Below, one piece after another: positions 1-11,200 of a stretch of 64,000 nucleotides of DNA (its first letter is position 1; the number at the start of each line of letters is the position of its first letter). The position numbers were made by a program, and so were the translations under genes. The DNA lies in the NCBI GenBank assembly GCA_009760855.2, contig WPIO01000005.1, positions 12,066,001-12,130,000 of the forward strand, given 5' to 3'. A model generated the notes under the pieces. The model worked only from the letters and a program-made list of their open reading frames with translations. It was not told the DNA's origin and searched no databases. The DNA comes from Cristatella mucedo (lineage: Eukaryota > Bryozoa > Phylactolaemata > Cristatellidae).

Positions 1-74
<74 letters not shown>

Positions 75-75
75 T
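1..75. repeat. (AT)n/(AC)n compound microsatellite
   Basis: Alternating AT dinucleotides, then ACAT/AC repeats, then AT again. It runs off the left edge of the window, so its full length is unknown. No element tail was recognised beside it. Confidence 0.95.
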
Positions 76-1525
76 GCTCTCACTCTTTCTTTGCAAAGGC
101 CTTTCATTTCAGCTCGTGAGTCGTGGTCCAAAAAAGTATTCATCATGAGGACTGACTGCACTGGCTGGAATGCAGCTTCAGCCACCAGCATTCGCTGTTT
201 CACAAAGATCAGTCTTTTGAAACTCTTAAGATTTCATTCACCCTCTGTTAATATCGAACGAAAGAAATATCGTTGACATTACAGGACGCCACTGTAACTG
301 ATAGTATGCAAGGACTGTCCTGACACAATTATATGCTCTGCGATTGAACAAAAGAGTCCCGGAGGCATAGCCCAAGCAGGGAGTTATTGTATTGCCTACT
401 TCAGGAAGTGACTGCATATATGGACAAACACACTGTGCTACCTGCCCTGCAAGGGTTCGACATGGTGAATGGCAGACGATCAGCTGTGACCGATGTGAGC
501 TGCATAGGATGCTCTAGATGTGCCTTGGAGCTAAGTGAGCCTAGACTATGAATAGGTTGCTCGTAACCTTGCATAGTGTGACTACAAACGGCTTTCACTG
601 ATTTTCAGCTGACTCTTGCCTTTTGATTCGAGCTGTTCTAGCTGCATGCTTTTCTATCGGTGCAGGTCTTGAAGTATGTCTTCTAAGCAGCAATTTGCTT
701 ACATTTATCAGCCAGCCTATGTGTGTGCTTGCTTGTTGGATCTGCAGTCTCAGCTGTGCCTATTCTTGCCCAAATTCGTCTTGCTTTTAATGATTGCTAC
801 AAATGAACAAATAGTCGATTCGCGTAGATCGCCTATGCCGCCTGGACTTTCATAGGTGTAATGGCAGCCTGGCACTTACAGCCGGTAGGTTTTTCTTCTT
901 TGAGGCAGAAAAAGGCTGCTGATGACACGTGAAAATGAGCGGGTGATCTCCGGGAAATGGTGTGTCCTTATAGCTTCTGCTGCTCAAATCAGTATCACAC
1001 TGTCAGCGAGCGACTTGCCTTTCAAGTGCACGTACCTATGTAGAGTGTGTGGTTCACACGTATAATTTGCGTGTGCATACCTGTTTTTTGTTTTCTTATT
1101 CTTATCTTCATCAGCTATGTGTTATTTATTTTAATGCTGTTGGTTTGATGCATAGTAGTTGTTGGTATCGTGGTTTTTTCTGTTCATGTTGCCGTTGTAT
1201 CACATGACTAACGATAACGACTGTTGCCCTGTCACAGCTTGCAGGACAGCAATGTAATACGAAGCCCGTGATAGTCCTGGCATGCAGTTTGATGTTCTGT
1301 GCTGAGCCTGTATTGACACGCATGTGCACACGCAGGCACGTCAGTATCCATGGGCAGGTGTGATCACCTCCGACAGGGAGGGAGGTGGTGTGGGCCTGCA
1401 AGTTTGCTTGCACTGTGCTTGATGTGATCGTGTGGCACCGAATCGCCTGCATGCTGCCATCTATATTGAGGCTGGCTCATGTGGGAGTTACCATGGTCAC
1501 CATAGATCGTAACCTTTGCTTTTAG
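76..1525. other. No gene or repeat recognised
   Basis: Both strands have only short open frames here (the longest is 108 codons, minus, 1,126-1,452) without splice consensus, codon bias or a recognisable family. It could be intron or 5' flank of the plus-strand candidate exon that follows. Confidence 0.4.
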
Positions 1526-1609
1526 GTCTTAAGCTCAAATAAACCTTACGGCTCTGACTCGGTACCTACACGCCTGTCTGCTGGTCGTGGTGGAGGCAGC
1601 GGTGGTCAG
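1526..1609 (+). CDS. Candidate internal coding exon, Gly-rich
   Basis: An 84-nt segment lies between a textbook acceptor (CCTTTGCTTTTAG) and a donor-like GTGAAT. It is open in phase 0 for 28 codons and ends in a glycine/serine-rich stretch (AGRGGGSGGQ). Such Gly-rich stretches are common in RNA-binding and nuclear proteins, but no family can be assigned from 28 residues. A possible partner on the same strand is the terminal exon near 3.2 kb; the linking exons were not found. A chance match to splice signals is not excluded. Confidence 0.35.
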
Positions 1610-2169
1610 GTGAATTGACTTTGCTGATTGACCTGTCATTGCTATGTAACTGCTCGACCTAAAGCTTTTCAGCTTGGCTTCGTACTTAAGTTGTTTTGCT
1701 AGACTGAACTTGGCCGTAGTGACTGCTTGTTGTTCTATTTGGAGACTTGCCCTTTGTTCGCCCTAAGGGTGATTTTATGGACCGGGCTAGGCAGGTTCGG
1801 TCAGCTAAGTGACTTATTATACACGTGTGACGCTAATTTCAATTAAAATTCTGTCGAAAGACAATCGTCAACGATGAGAATCCGACTTCGAGCACTAGAT
1901 GAGTTTTGACTAGTATACCACCTAGTAAAAGTGCCAAATCGCTTACTTCTTCGGCTATTGGTTTCGTTCGGTATGTAAGCAGAAGTTCAGGTTTATCCTA
2001 ATTTTTGCAGCAAAGTCATTCAACATTCGTACCTAATGTCTGCAAGACTGAAGTTGGTTTTTCAACAGATTTTTTGGCAGCCCAGTGAGGTGTGAACGAT
2101 TAGTGATCTGAATGTTGACATAGAAACGATATTCAATGCTGTAACGTGTAACTAATTAACTATACTCGC

Positions 2170-2490
2170 ACAGCAGCAAGTCTTGACTTTGCTCCTGCCG
2201 TGGATCCTGGCATCTTGTGTCGTCCTGCTGTTCGAAGCTGTGGGCCAGAAATACGGCTCAACAAGCATAGTATGTAGACAGCGGCATGCGACGAAACAAG
2301 AGCACATTCTTTGGGAACTCGGGCTGTGGCTACTAGATGAAACCTGACCATCTTGACTATGATTTGGCCCACTGCTCCTGACCTGGTCTAACAGGTCGAT
2401 CGCTTTTCATGAACTCGCCAGAAAGATGTGATGATCAATGGTGTCCAGTGCTGCCGACAAATCGAGAAAGGTCAATGTTCACCACAATAA
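2170..2490 (-). mobile_element. LINE (CR1/L2-like) reverse transcriptase fragment
   Basis: The minus strand encodes a decayed reverse transcriptase: LDLSAALDTIDHH (motif A, about 2,410-2,485), a VPQGSVLG-like block (VPKECALV, about 2,300) and a weak match to the FYADDT region at the low-coordinate end. Frames change between blocks, so it is dead. The family resembles the other LINE fragments in the window. Confidence 0.6.
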
Positions 2491-3196
2491 TTATGACTGG
2501 TAGTGTCGTTACTGACACAAAAAATTCAAGTTTCAGCAGAATTTTGTACATAAACCAAATATATACTTCCCTACTAATTAAGCAGTGCTTTTCTTTTGAA
2601 TAAGACCCATTCCACGTCCCTCGGAAGCATCATAGTCAATAGGTATACAAGTGGTTATTTTCTTGTGATGAGTTCTAACCTTTGTACAGAAACGGTTTGC
2701 AACTCTCACTCTAATTTGCTCTTTATGTAAGACTCTGTCAGACATATCTCTAAACAAACTAGGCTACATGTCTGTGTTTCGGGCACCGTGGTGTGCTATT
2801 TGGGCTATCGCAAACTCCTTGATTTCCTTGGTATGCTGCCCATCTGGCTCTCCTTATTAATTGGTGTTTATTTGTTTGCATCATTGGCCAAGCTTTAGAG
2901 CCACCGACTGATTTATGAAGCTTGTTCATATCATTAAAGCTCTCGGATCCACAATTTGCTTTCAATATAGTTGTGCCTCAGCTGTAGCCGATCGTATTCG
3001 TTTTGGGGGCTTGGCTCCATACAGAGCTGGTGGCAGCCTCGTGACTGTTATAGGCATTTTGTCATCAGGAAATTGGCAGCTATCATTCGATGAGCCCTAT
3101 TCCAACTCTTTCTCTTCATTCAATCTATATATGAGTTTCAAAATAGTAAATCAGTGGATTGCTTTAATTAGCTCGTGTTTGCTTTCAGATGTAAAG
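2491..3196. other. No supported feature
   Basis: An open frame of 98 codons (plus, 2,915-3,211) overlaps this stretch but has no family match. One possible acceptor (TGCTTTCAATATAG) near 2,970 was seen, without a matching donor in frame. Probably intronic. Confidence 0.35.
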
Positions 3197-3353
3197 GCTG
3201 GTCAATGCTGACAAAATGGAGAGCAACATGAATCTCGAATTTGCTGGGATCAAGATTGGATGGAGAATGAAAAAGTATCAGCATCGGCTACTGAAAGAAA
3301 GACACCCTTTGCCATGGACTGACCAAGAGAGCCAGAAACCTATGGCTGCATAA
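3197..3353 (+). CDS. Candidate terminal coding exon with 3' UTR
   Basis: After the pyrimidine-rich TTTGCTTTCAGATGTAAAG, the plus strand is open for about 50 codons to TAA at 3,351. An in-frame ATG lies at 3,216 and the tail is basic (GWRMKKYQHRLLKERHPLPW). The first AG (3,187-3,188) would leave an in-frame TAA at 3,192, so the AG at 3,195-3,196 is the likelier acceptor. A (CA)n run and an AATAAA at 3,770-3,775 follow, as expected of a 3' UTR. The product is not recognised. It may belong to the same gene as the exon at 1,526-1,609. Confidence 0.35.
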
Positions 3354-3677
3354 AAAATGGCTTTCTAGTGAAGCACTCTTGTTTTTGTGCTACTTACTTT
3401 GGTTTAGACATGCAGAGGTTCAAGTTAACAGTATTGCACTGTACTGCCCTGACTTTAACTGGTGGCAAAACCATTGGTGTCACTAATGATATTACCTTAT
3501 GTGCCCCTGCATTTTACACCGCCCCGTCCACTTAGCAAGTTAATGGTAGGCACAAGCCTGGTGGATAACTATGTCCCAGGTATTTGAGAATTTAAATGCT
3601 CGCGTGGTTTTTGGCTTGCCTGTATTTTACTCACGAAGTGATAGGATAATGGTCTTACTTTTGTAGCACTATATGCA

Positions 3678-3678
<1 letters not shown>

Positions 3679-3715
<37 letters not shown>
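3679..3715. repeat. (CA)n microsatellite
   Basis: An uninterrupted CA dinucleotide run of about 37 bp in the presumed 3' UTR of the plus-strand candidate gene. AT-rich sequence and an AATAAA follow it. Confidence 0.95.
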
Positions 3716-3718
<3 letters not shown>

Positions 3719-3769
3719 GTATATTATATTATGTAGATGTTATTGTACTGTCTTCACATATTTATACAT

Positions 3770-3775
3770 AATAAA
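3770..3775 (+). promoter_or_regulatory. Possible polyadenylation signal AATAAA
   Basis: A canonical AATAAA lies 417 bp after the stop of the candidate terminal exon, in an AT-rich stretch. It is a common hexamer, so this is weak support. Confidence 0.3.
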
Positions 3776-4199
3776 TTTTGCATTAAAGTCGTTTTTTGTG
3801 AGAACCGCTATACAAGCCGAATTTAAAAAAGAACGAGCGTGCAGCTGTATTAGCGATAGCATGCATTTTTACCAATAAGTATGGCCAAGAGTATAATGCA
3901 ATCGAAATCTTGTACTTTTTCCTCCCTTGTCTGCAAGTTAGTGATCCGACTCCATCTAGTCTCTGCAGCCTCATATACAGCATCGTAGAAGCATCCCCTG
4001 CGATGCTGCTGCTGCTGCATATTGAGGAGTGGCTATTGATGCTATTAGTCTGAATTGTTGGTAGAATGGCGACTGATGCAGCGTACTTAGCTGAGTTCTG
4101 CCGACGACAGGATTTTCACAACTAAATTTACTAAATAGTGGGTCATTCGGGCACAAGGGGTTAAACAGAGTCTTCAGGCTGCCCCGACAGTATCCATCT

Positions 4200-4352
4200 G
4201 CCTGAATTGCCGGAGGTCAATGGTCTGGTCCAGCGGTTAAGGTGCTCACCCTGAACAAGGTCTGGCTGAGGTCGTGGGCTAGAGCCCTGAGGCATATGTG
4301 AAGCGCCTGAATAGAGATTAAGTTCTCTTGGGGCGCTATACAAATGAAATGC
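4200..4352 (+). mobile_element. SINE1 copy (tRNA-headed)
   Basis: The head contains an A-box-like GGTCCAGCGGTTAAGGTG and a B-box-like GGTCGTGGGCTAGAGCCC about 40 bp later, both polymerase III promoter features of tRNA-derived SINEs. The tail (GTGAAGCGCCTGAATAGAG, then GGGGCGCTATACAAATGAA) resembles the LINE-B 3' end. Other copies lie at 16.8, 18.7, 27.8, 30.7, 57.2 and 63.2 kb. Confidence 0.8.
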
Positions 4353-4524
4353 TTTTTAACAAAGACCCGGGTGTGCTGAAAATTATATTACGGCAACACT
4401 GCCACATAGATCTTTCTTATGTAATTATTGTTAGTATTTTCTTATGTACTTCTTGTGTGGTTTTGTTTAGTATGTACTCGTAAAACACACAGTATATGAC
4501 TAACTGCTCCTAATTGTTGACATG

Positions 4525-5935
4525 GGTAGTGTCTCTGCTTCTTTTGCTCGATCTTTCGGCAGCTTTTGATACCATCGATCACAAAGTTCTTCTAAAGCGC
4601 CTCTCATCTCGCCTGGGCATCACTGGCACTGCTCTGCAGTGGTTCCTATCTCAGTGGGAGACTCCAGAGTATTGACGTGAATGGACAAAGATCATGCGAG
4701 GTACCTCTGAAATATGGGGTACCTCAGGGCTCCGTGCTAGGTCCGGTTCTTTTCATGGTTTATACTCTCCTTCCTGCTGATGGGATTGCCAAGCACAATC
4801 TAGGTTTTCACTTCTATGCGGATGACACTCAGTTGTACCTTTGCTTTGATCCCTCCCAGCCTTCGAGCACCTCAAATTCTCTCAACTCACTTGCTGCATG
4901 CATTGATGACATCCACACATGGATGGCAGCAAATTTTCTAAAACTAAACGATGATAAAACTAACATACTAGTTATGGGCAAACCCAGTGTGATTCACAAA
5001 TTGGAAAGGCTGAAACTCAAAATTGGCTCTGCCAGCATATCTCTTGTTGAATCAGCTCAAAATATAGATGTCATATTCCAAAGCGACCTCTCGTTAGATG
5101 ACCATATCAGCTCCACAGTCAAATCTGCATATTTTCAGCTACATAACATTGCTAAAATTTGGGCATGTTTAGATAAGGATACCACGTCTAAGTTGGTCCA
5201 TGCATTCGTGACATCCCGTCTCGGCTTCTGCAACTCACTGCTCGCTGGCCTACCAGCATGTGCGATCAGGCGATTGCAGCTGGTGCAAAACTCAGCAGCA
5301 AGGCTTGTCTGTCGTGAGCATCGCAGTTGCCACATCACACCACTTCTCGCCGACCTGCACTGGCTACCAGTCAAGCAACGGATTGACTTCAAGGTTTTAT
5401 CACTCACTTTCAGGTCACTTCATTCTTTGGCTCCAGCCTATCTCTCAGATATTCTCCTCCATCAGGCCATTGTACCACCCGATGTTCGGAATCCAAAAGT
5501 CTACAAATATCTCGTTCAAACCTCAAATTGTTTGGAGACCGTGCATTTAGTTCGTATGCTCCCAAAGCCTGGAACTCCCTCCCGACCTGCGTCAGAACAT
5601 CCCATGACCTGACCACATTTAAAAAGAACTAAAAAACATCTATTTAAGACAGCATTGAGCGGGTCCCTGTGATTCGTCCTTGATGTGCTTATGCGTGCTG
5701 ACACTGTGCATGCTGCCACTAACCACATTTGCATGCTGACCCTGTGCATGTCACCCTTAACCATGTTATTCATGTTGTTTGTTTATCAAGCATGATATTA
5801 CTTACCAGTCAATTGCATTTCCATTTGCAGCTGATGTAAAGCGCCTAGAGAGAGAGAGAGAGAGATTGAGTTATCTGAGGGCAGGGCCTTTATATATCAA
5901 GTTCATTATTATTTTTATTATTATTATTAATTGTA
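4525..5935 (+). mobile_element. LINE-B, 5'-truncated, longest-open copy
   Basis: A non-LTR retrotransposon of CR1/L2 type, truncated inside reverse transcriptase motif A (FDTIDH). One frame of 311 codons (4,677-5,612) keeps YGVPQGSVLGP, FYADDTQLY and LNDDKT, then the C-terminal block [21 protein letters not shown] frameshift or stop (about 4,670) separates motif A from motif B. The 3' UTR ends in the stem-like tail GTAAAGCGCCTAGAGAG... with an expanded GA run, then (TTA)n. Encoded activity: target-primed reverse transcription; this copy cannot be autonomous. Confidence 0.92.
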
Positions 5936-6269
5936 ATATACAGGACTGCTGGGAAACCGCCGTGGTTTCGCTTTCCCACTGACGGAGCGACTCTACCAGG
6001 CGTCTAGGGTCTCTCGTGAAATTGTACTTGCTTGCAGCCAGCCTGCTGTTTTGAGTAGAGTGGGGTGTGGCATGCGAAGGCTATTGGGCGGTTTGATGGA
6101 TTTACCTTGAGGACCGGGATGGGCAACAGGAGAAAACGGTATTGTCGTCGCCGGACGCCGGCCTGTGCGAATCGCCGTGAGGGCTCTGCTTGAGTTCCGT
6201 GAAAATACGTAAGGTATTTGCTGCTGCAAACGCAATATTTTAACCAGAGTTGTAGGAAAATCTGGTGTC
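5936..6269. other. No supported feature
   Basis: A short spacer between two LINE fragments. A minus-strand frame of 92 codons (5,993-6,271) has no family match and no splice context. Confidence 0.4.
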
Positions 6270-6559
6270 ATTCAAAAATTGAAACCCGCACGAAATTTAG
6301 TAGTCCTGGTACAAGGTGACCCTTCTCTAGACGACCACGCTGCCTCAGTACCTATTTTTAGCTAGAGGCCTGCTTAAATAAGGATACCGCAGCCAAGCTT
6401 CACGTATTTTTTAATCCCATCTTGACTACAACTCACTACTTTCAGGTATTCCGTACTGTGCAATAAGACGCTTACACTTGTTGCAAAACTTGTCTGCTAG
6501 GCTTGGCTGCAGTAAACGTCGCTGCCACCACATTACATCACTTCTTACCGACCTGATCA

Positions 6560-7390
6560 GTATCGTATTGTAACTGCGCAGAAGCTCGTCCCCCGGCTCT
6601 CTACCGGCGGACGGTGTAGTGCAGCTCGGTCAAAACATAAGCGGCCACAACTCGGGGCCAAAACCAACAGTTTATTGTGGGCCAGTTAGTAGCGGTTACG
6701 TGCCGGCGCAAGCGCTTCACGCACCGGACCGACGGAGTTAGCTGCGCGAACTCCAGAAGTCCGAGTATGATAAACTCCCCTACGCGTTTATACGGCGCGG
6801 CGGCGCACACCGGACCGACGGAGTTAACTGCGTGCAAACTCCCGAAGCCCACAATAAGCTACCACACGCCTGCGTCGCTAGCAATAGTCTCGACCCCGAA
6901 GGCGGACCGCTACAGCACCTCAAGATATGAGCAGCTAACCAAGTAGCCGACGGAACACAACCGCGATGTCTAAGTAGCACTCCCTCTCTCCCCAGCCCCC
7001 CCCCCCCCCGCCCTCTGGACCTTGAGTGTAGCTGCTACTTTGTCGGACCCAGCTCTTGGTGTCCGCCCTCGGCCTATTCCTTTCCGCGTGTAATTTATTA
7101 GATGGCTCCTGTGCCAGCTCGCCATCCTTTCGCTCTTTGTCTAATAGAGTACAGTAGTCGGTCCACATCCTGATCGCTCTATGTCTGACCACAGCTCCAT
7201 TCTAACCTGAGCGGATCCCGCTGTCAGACCGATACCTCGCTCCGCTCCCGGTTAACTGATGTGTCCCCCTACCCAATTCTTCTTGGCTAGACCGCCCGCT
7301 AAGGTTGCTCTAGGTGCCCTAGTCAGATCCACTAAGGCAAGGGCTAGTATCGCGGTTAGCCTGAGAGCTGCCCCCAGTACATTATCGCAT
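6560..7390. mobile_element. Unidentified insertion inside a LINE (solo LTR?)
   Basis: About 820 bp of GC-rich DNA unlike its surroundings, holding two copies of an 86-bp-spaced unit beginning CACCGGACCGACGGAGTTA (6,722 and 6,808) and a poly-C run near 7,000. It has no long frame with a known domain. The edges are near TGTAACTGCG (left) and CCCCAGTACA (right), which would fit a TG...CA long terminal repeat, but no clean target duplication was found. Identity is open. Confidence 0.4.
6722..6826. repeat. Two direct repeats, 86-bp period
   Basis: The 19-bp string CACCGGACCGACGGAGTTA occurs at 6,722 and again at 6,808. The following bases are also similar for about 20 bp. It lies inside the unidentified insertion. 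Confidence 0.85.
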
Positions 7391-7640
7391 GTTTGGTTAC
7401 TCCTGTTTAGATCCCTTCATTATCTTAGTCGGGCACAGGTACAAGAACTATATTCCGCATATCGAAAAACTAAAACTCATTTAGTTGTACCTTCAATCAA
7501 TTTCAAATCCTTTGAGCCTGCCTCCAGTTCTAATGCTCCCGAAGCTTGGGGTCACGACTGATTTCATGACATCATCGACCTGACAATTACAAAAAAAGCT
7601 AAAAAAAAACAACTGTTCGGTTCCATTCGGGTACCATGCG

Positions 7641-8262
7641 AGATTATTATTTTTATTATTTTTATTTTGACCCACGAAGAGACGCCTAAAACTAAATTAC
7701 CTGCGTAATGGGAATCCTATGGAGATCATTTAACAGCATTGAAATTGATTACAACTTGTTGCGTTTGAAAAGAAGGCAAGCCGCCTAGCACAAAAGAGTC
7801 TGCGGAGGTCTTCAAGATTTCCTTGGCAACCAGCCAAGGACTGAACTCCAATTACATTAATCTTAGTTGGAATTAATTTCGCATAACCAGTCGTTTCTCT
7901 CTAAATACGGCCTACAGACCTAAAGGCATTCTTGGCTGGTGTAGTTTGACAGAGAGAAATCAGTAATGTTTTTTCTTTACTAATATGAACACAATATGCT
8001 TTTGAAATTTTACGACACCTTTAATACACACTTGGTTTACTCTGCAAATGTTGTATGTGTCAAAAGGATCTCAAAAAATTATACCTGAAAACAAAAGCAT
8101 CATACACAAGTTTACGTTCCCTGACTCTCATCGACCGAAAAATGTTGAGGTCATGGTGCTGGTATTGTTTTCTTGGATAGGGTTCAACCTCTTAGTGCGA
8201 GAAACCAGCGAAACGACCATCGAGATGATCGGATGATGAATGGCTCCTAACTAAAAACTAGT
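7641..8262. other. 3' flank of gene 1; nothing else recognised
   Basis: This stretch lies directly downstream of the stop codon of the minus-strand gene ending at 8,263, so it should hold that gene's 3' UTR. Several AT-rich stretches are present. No repeat family was recognised. Confidence 0.35.
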
Positions 8263-11200
8263 TCACGGATCAATGTGTCCGGCATCGCTGAATACGCTGG
8301 ACTTCTTGAAAAGACCGTGGTGCTGCCGCTGCAGCTCACGTTCAGTGATGGCCTTTCGAAGACTTGCCATGACCTTGTGATTTTGCAGCACCCTATCTAT
8401 AGTTGCCGGCGGCCGCTCTTCGATATTCTGATAAAACAAAACAATGCTTGCACTTAGACACTTGAATAAACATTGAAAGAAGCTCGGCAATTCACTAAAA
8501 GGATTAACAACAAGGTAAACCTGCGTGAGGGAATGCTACAAAAGACCGACGACACCTCGATAATCCTCCAATGTAAGAATATCGTTTTTATCGATAGACG
8601 AATAATAAAGAACGACTTTTCCCTCATTCATTCATAAAGGGCCAATATAACTTTCTGGCTTCAACTGTGCTATTCGCTTAGCGTTCGCTTAGTGTCTGTT
8701 TTCGGCAACAATGATACCAAGACATGGTACATGGCATCCTTGTTTCGATAACTACAGCTAAATTGAGATTTTAACTGCTTTATACCTCAAATTAGCGTTT
8801 AAAATAGCAGAACTTGACTAAAGACGCAATGGCAATTGCTCGATGACAGGTAATGTTATAGTACATGGCGAGCCTTCCTCTTCCCGTAAGAGACAAGCAC
8901 CCTCCCAACCATTCACATGATTCTTACGCTGACCCACAACGCCCGCCGCGGCTTGGCTCCTCCATACCTGGCTGAACTGCTGCACCACTTTCAGCCTCTA
9001 TGTGCCCTCAGGTCTTGTATGGACAGGAAATTGCCTGTTCCATTCCTCCGCTTAAAGACCGCAGGCGATAAAAGCTTTGGCTTTGCATGTCCTAGACTGT
9101 GGAACTCACTTCCGCAATTCCTACGTAACGACAACTACTCTCCTGCTGCCGACTATAGCTTTTCCTTTCCAGCCGTCCAGAGTTCCTACTTCCATGCTAC
9201 TCTCTACCTCAACTTCTCTCCTGACTCAGCTATGCTTCTCACTTTCCTTTGTTATGTGAGATGGTGTCTGTTCGTTACCGAATGCCTACCGAAAGCCTCT
9301 TAGGCTGTGAGTGTGCTATACAAAACTCACCTGCGTAACGCCCACATAGTCTTTGCGACTGTGGAGTTACAGCTGGAGGTACATTACATTGCATTGATCT
9401 ACCTTACCGAGTTAGAGATATGATCACACTGGACGTATCCATAGAGTTACACTCAACGAGCATCAAGGACCGAAATTAACAGAAACTAAGCTAATCAGAT
9501 ATGATACTGCAATGTTTTTGTAACCAATCCATCTGTCGAGCATTGCATTTTTATTAGCGCCAAAGCTCGAGAACTGCTGGTTAACGCAGATGAAAATCGT
9601 ACCTACTTTTAACCAATCTGGCGAAAGTTATGCTAAGGAAATAGTAGCATTCAAAGTCTATCTAAAATTACGCTTGCTCGCGAACAAAGAAGCACCAATT
9701 TGGGCAACTCACGTAAAGAAGAAGAGCAGCTAATCTCTGTCGAATTCTGATAAGCTCTTTTTCGTTGTGGCATACGTTAAATACATCTGTTATGTCTGCT
9801 TCGTCGAGGTAACGTTGTGCCATCTGTATTGACATACGCAGTAAAAATCAATTTAAGATTTAATGCTAGAAGCTGCGCTTAGGATAGCTGATCAAGTTTG
9901 ATACTGACCTAAAGTATCATATTTATCCAAGATAAAACTAGTAGACGTCCGCTGAAAGCTGCGATAATTTTACTTGCGATGAACTTACCAATAGAACAGC
10001 CAATCCTGAATCTATCACGGTACTACACACGGGAGCGTCAGAATATTCAACGTTCTCCGCGATGTGATGTTTTTTCAAAAATTTTCTGCAATTCAAAGGA
10101 CCTTCATTTGGAAGCTGGAGCTCTTTAGTGTGATGTGCAAGGATTCTTTCCTGCTGTAGATTCTTTGCCTTGCAAAACATGTGAGCAGCAAAAGATCTGA
10201 CCTGAGCGATGGCACCAACATAAATAGCAAGACCTTTGCATCGGGTCCTAAGAAGACACATACGTCTCTTCATATTCTTTCTATTCTACTATTTCTTTTT
10301 AGCTATTTGCATTTGCTACGAAGGAGGCGTATACATTTTTTAGTGATTGCATGCACAGCGTCAGTAGACCATAAGCACATTAAAAATGCACTTTACGCTG
10401 ACCCGGAAAATGCTGCGATAAGCAGGAGCGTTTTTAGCTTTCCTTGGAGAGTCAAAACAGGGCATATCGTGGTGCCAGTCAGGAGTAAGTTATAGACTAT
10501 GAGAGCACACGAGCCAAAGTCAGTTTCCAACTTATTTGAGGTTCCTAAGAGGAACACCTATACGACTTTAATCTGAATACAGGGTGGTACTACGCCTGAC
10601 CAGATTGTGAATTAGCTCGCACAGGTAGACTGGAGCAAGGGAATTAATCAACTTAAAGTGAGGTGACGAAACCTTCAAGTCGATACTTTGCTTAATGTGG
10701 CTTAATGTGCCAGTGGATGTCCATGAAAAGTGATATAGCGTAAAAGTTGCAAGTTTCATGACAGACAAACTCAGCTACTGAATTTTGCACGAACTGTAAG
10801 CGCCTAATGTTCCGGGATTTTTCACGGCGATAAGCCACAAATTCATTATCTTGGATAAAATGGATACGTTCAAGTCACCCGATTGACCACTACCGATGCA
10901 TGCAACGGACTGGTCGGCTCATGGATAAACGATAGCTGTTATCTGGCGGATGGGTGAGAAGATGGCAGAAGCAGAGCTCTGATATCTTCCAATAAGATAG
11001 GACCTAATCTACTGCACAGTAGTGCCAGCGTTGCCCATACGACAAACGGGTTACTTTATAAGGAATTGGTGATCAATTGCATCAAACACTTCCGAAAGAT
11101 CCAGCAAAACAAGCAGACAGGCTCCACCTAAGTCTGTATTTTTTAGAAGGTCAAATACCCATAGCAGTGCTGCCTGTGTTGCGTAATTAATTCTAAAGCC

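Larger units (their letters stand above)
6270..7640 (+). mobile_element. LINE-B fragment split by an ~0.8-kb insertion
   Basis: 6,270-6,560 matches the middle of the LINE-B reverse transcriptase (equivalents of KLE...LDKDT...CNSLLAGLP...LLADL). 7,385-7,640 matches the following block (SLHSLAP...NLKSF...SSNAPEAWG), ending in an A-rich 3' region. The two halves are collinear, so 6,570-7,385 is an interruption. Both halves are heavily mutated. Confidence 0.75.

Noticed and set aside
1126-1452. Minus-strand 108-codon frame
   Set aside because: No start context, splice signal, domain or codon bias; treated as chance.
2172-2268. Plus-strand exon-like segment (SLDFAPAVDPGILCRPAVRS) with possible splice sites
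   Set aside because: The other strand here matches a LINE reverse transcriptase around its YADDT region and continues into motifs B and A, so the plus frame is most likely an antisense shadow.
9989-10201. Gene 1 exon read as a thiolase-like segment
   Set aside because: A loose resemblance of the ending (SDAPVCSTVIDSGLAVLL) to thiolase SDGA-type loops, but no catalytic Cys or His context in the other exons; not claimed.
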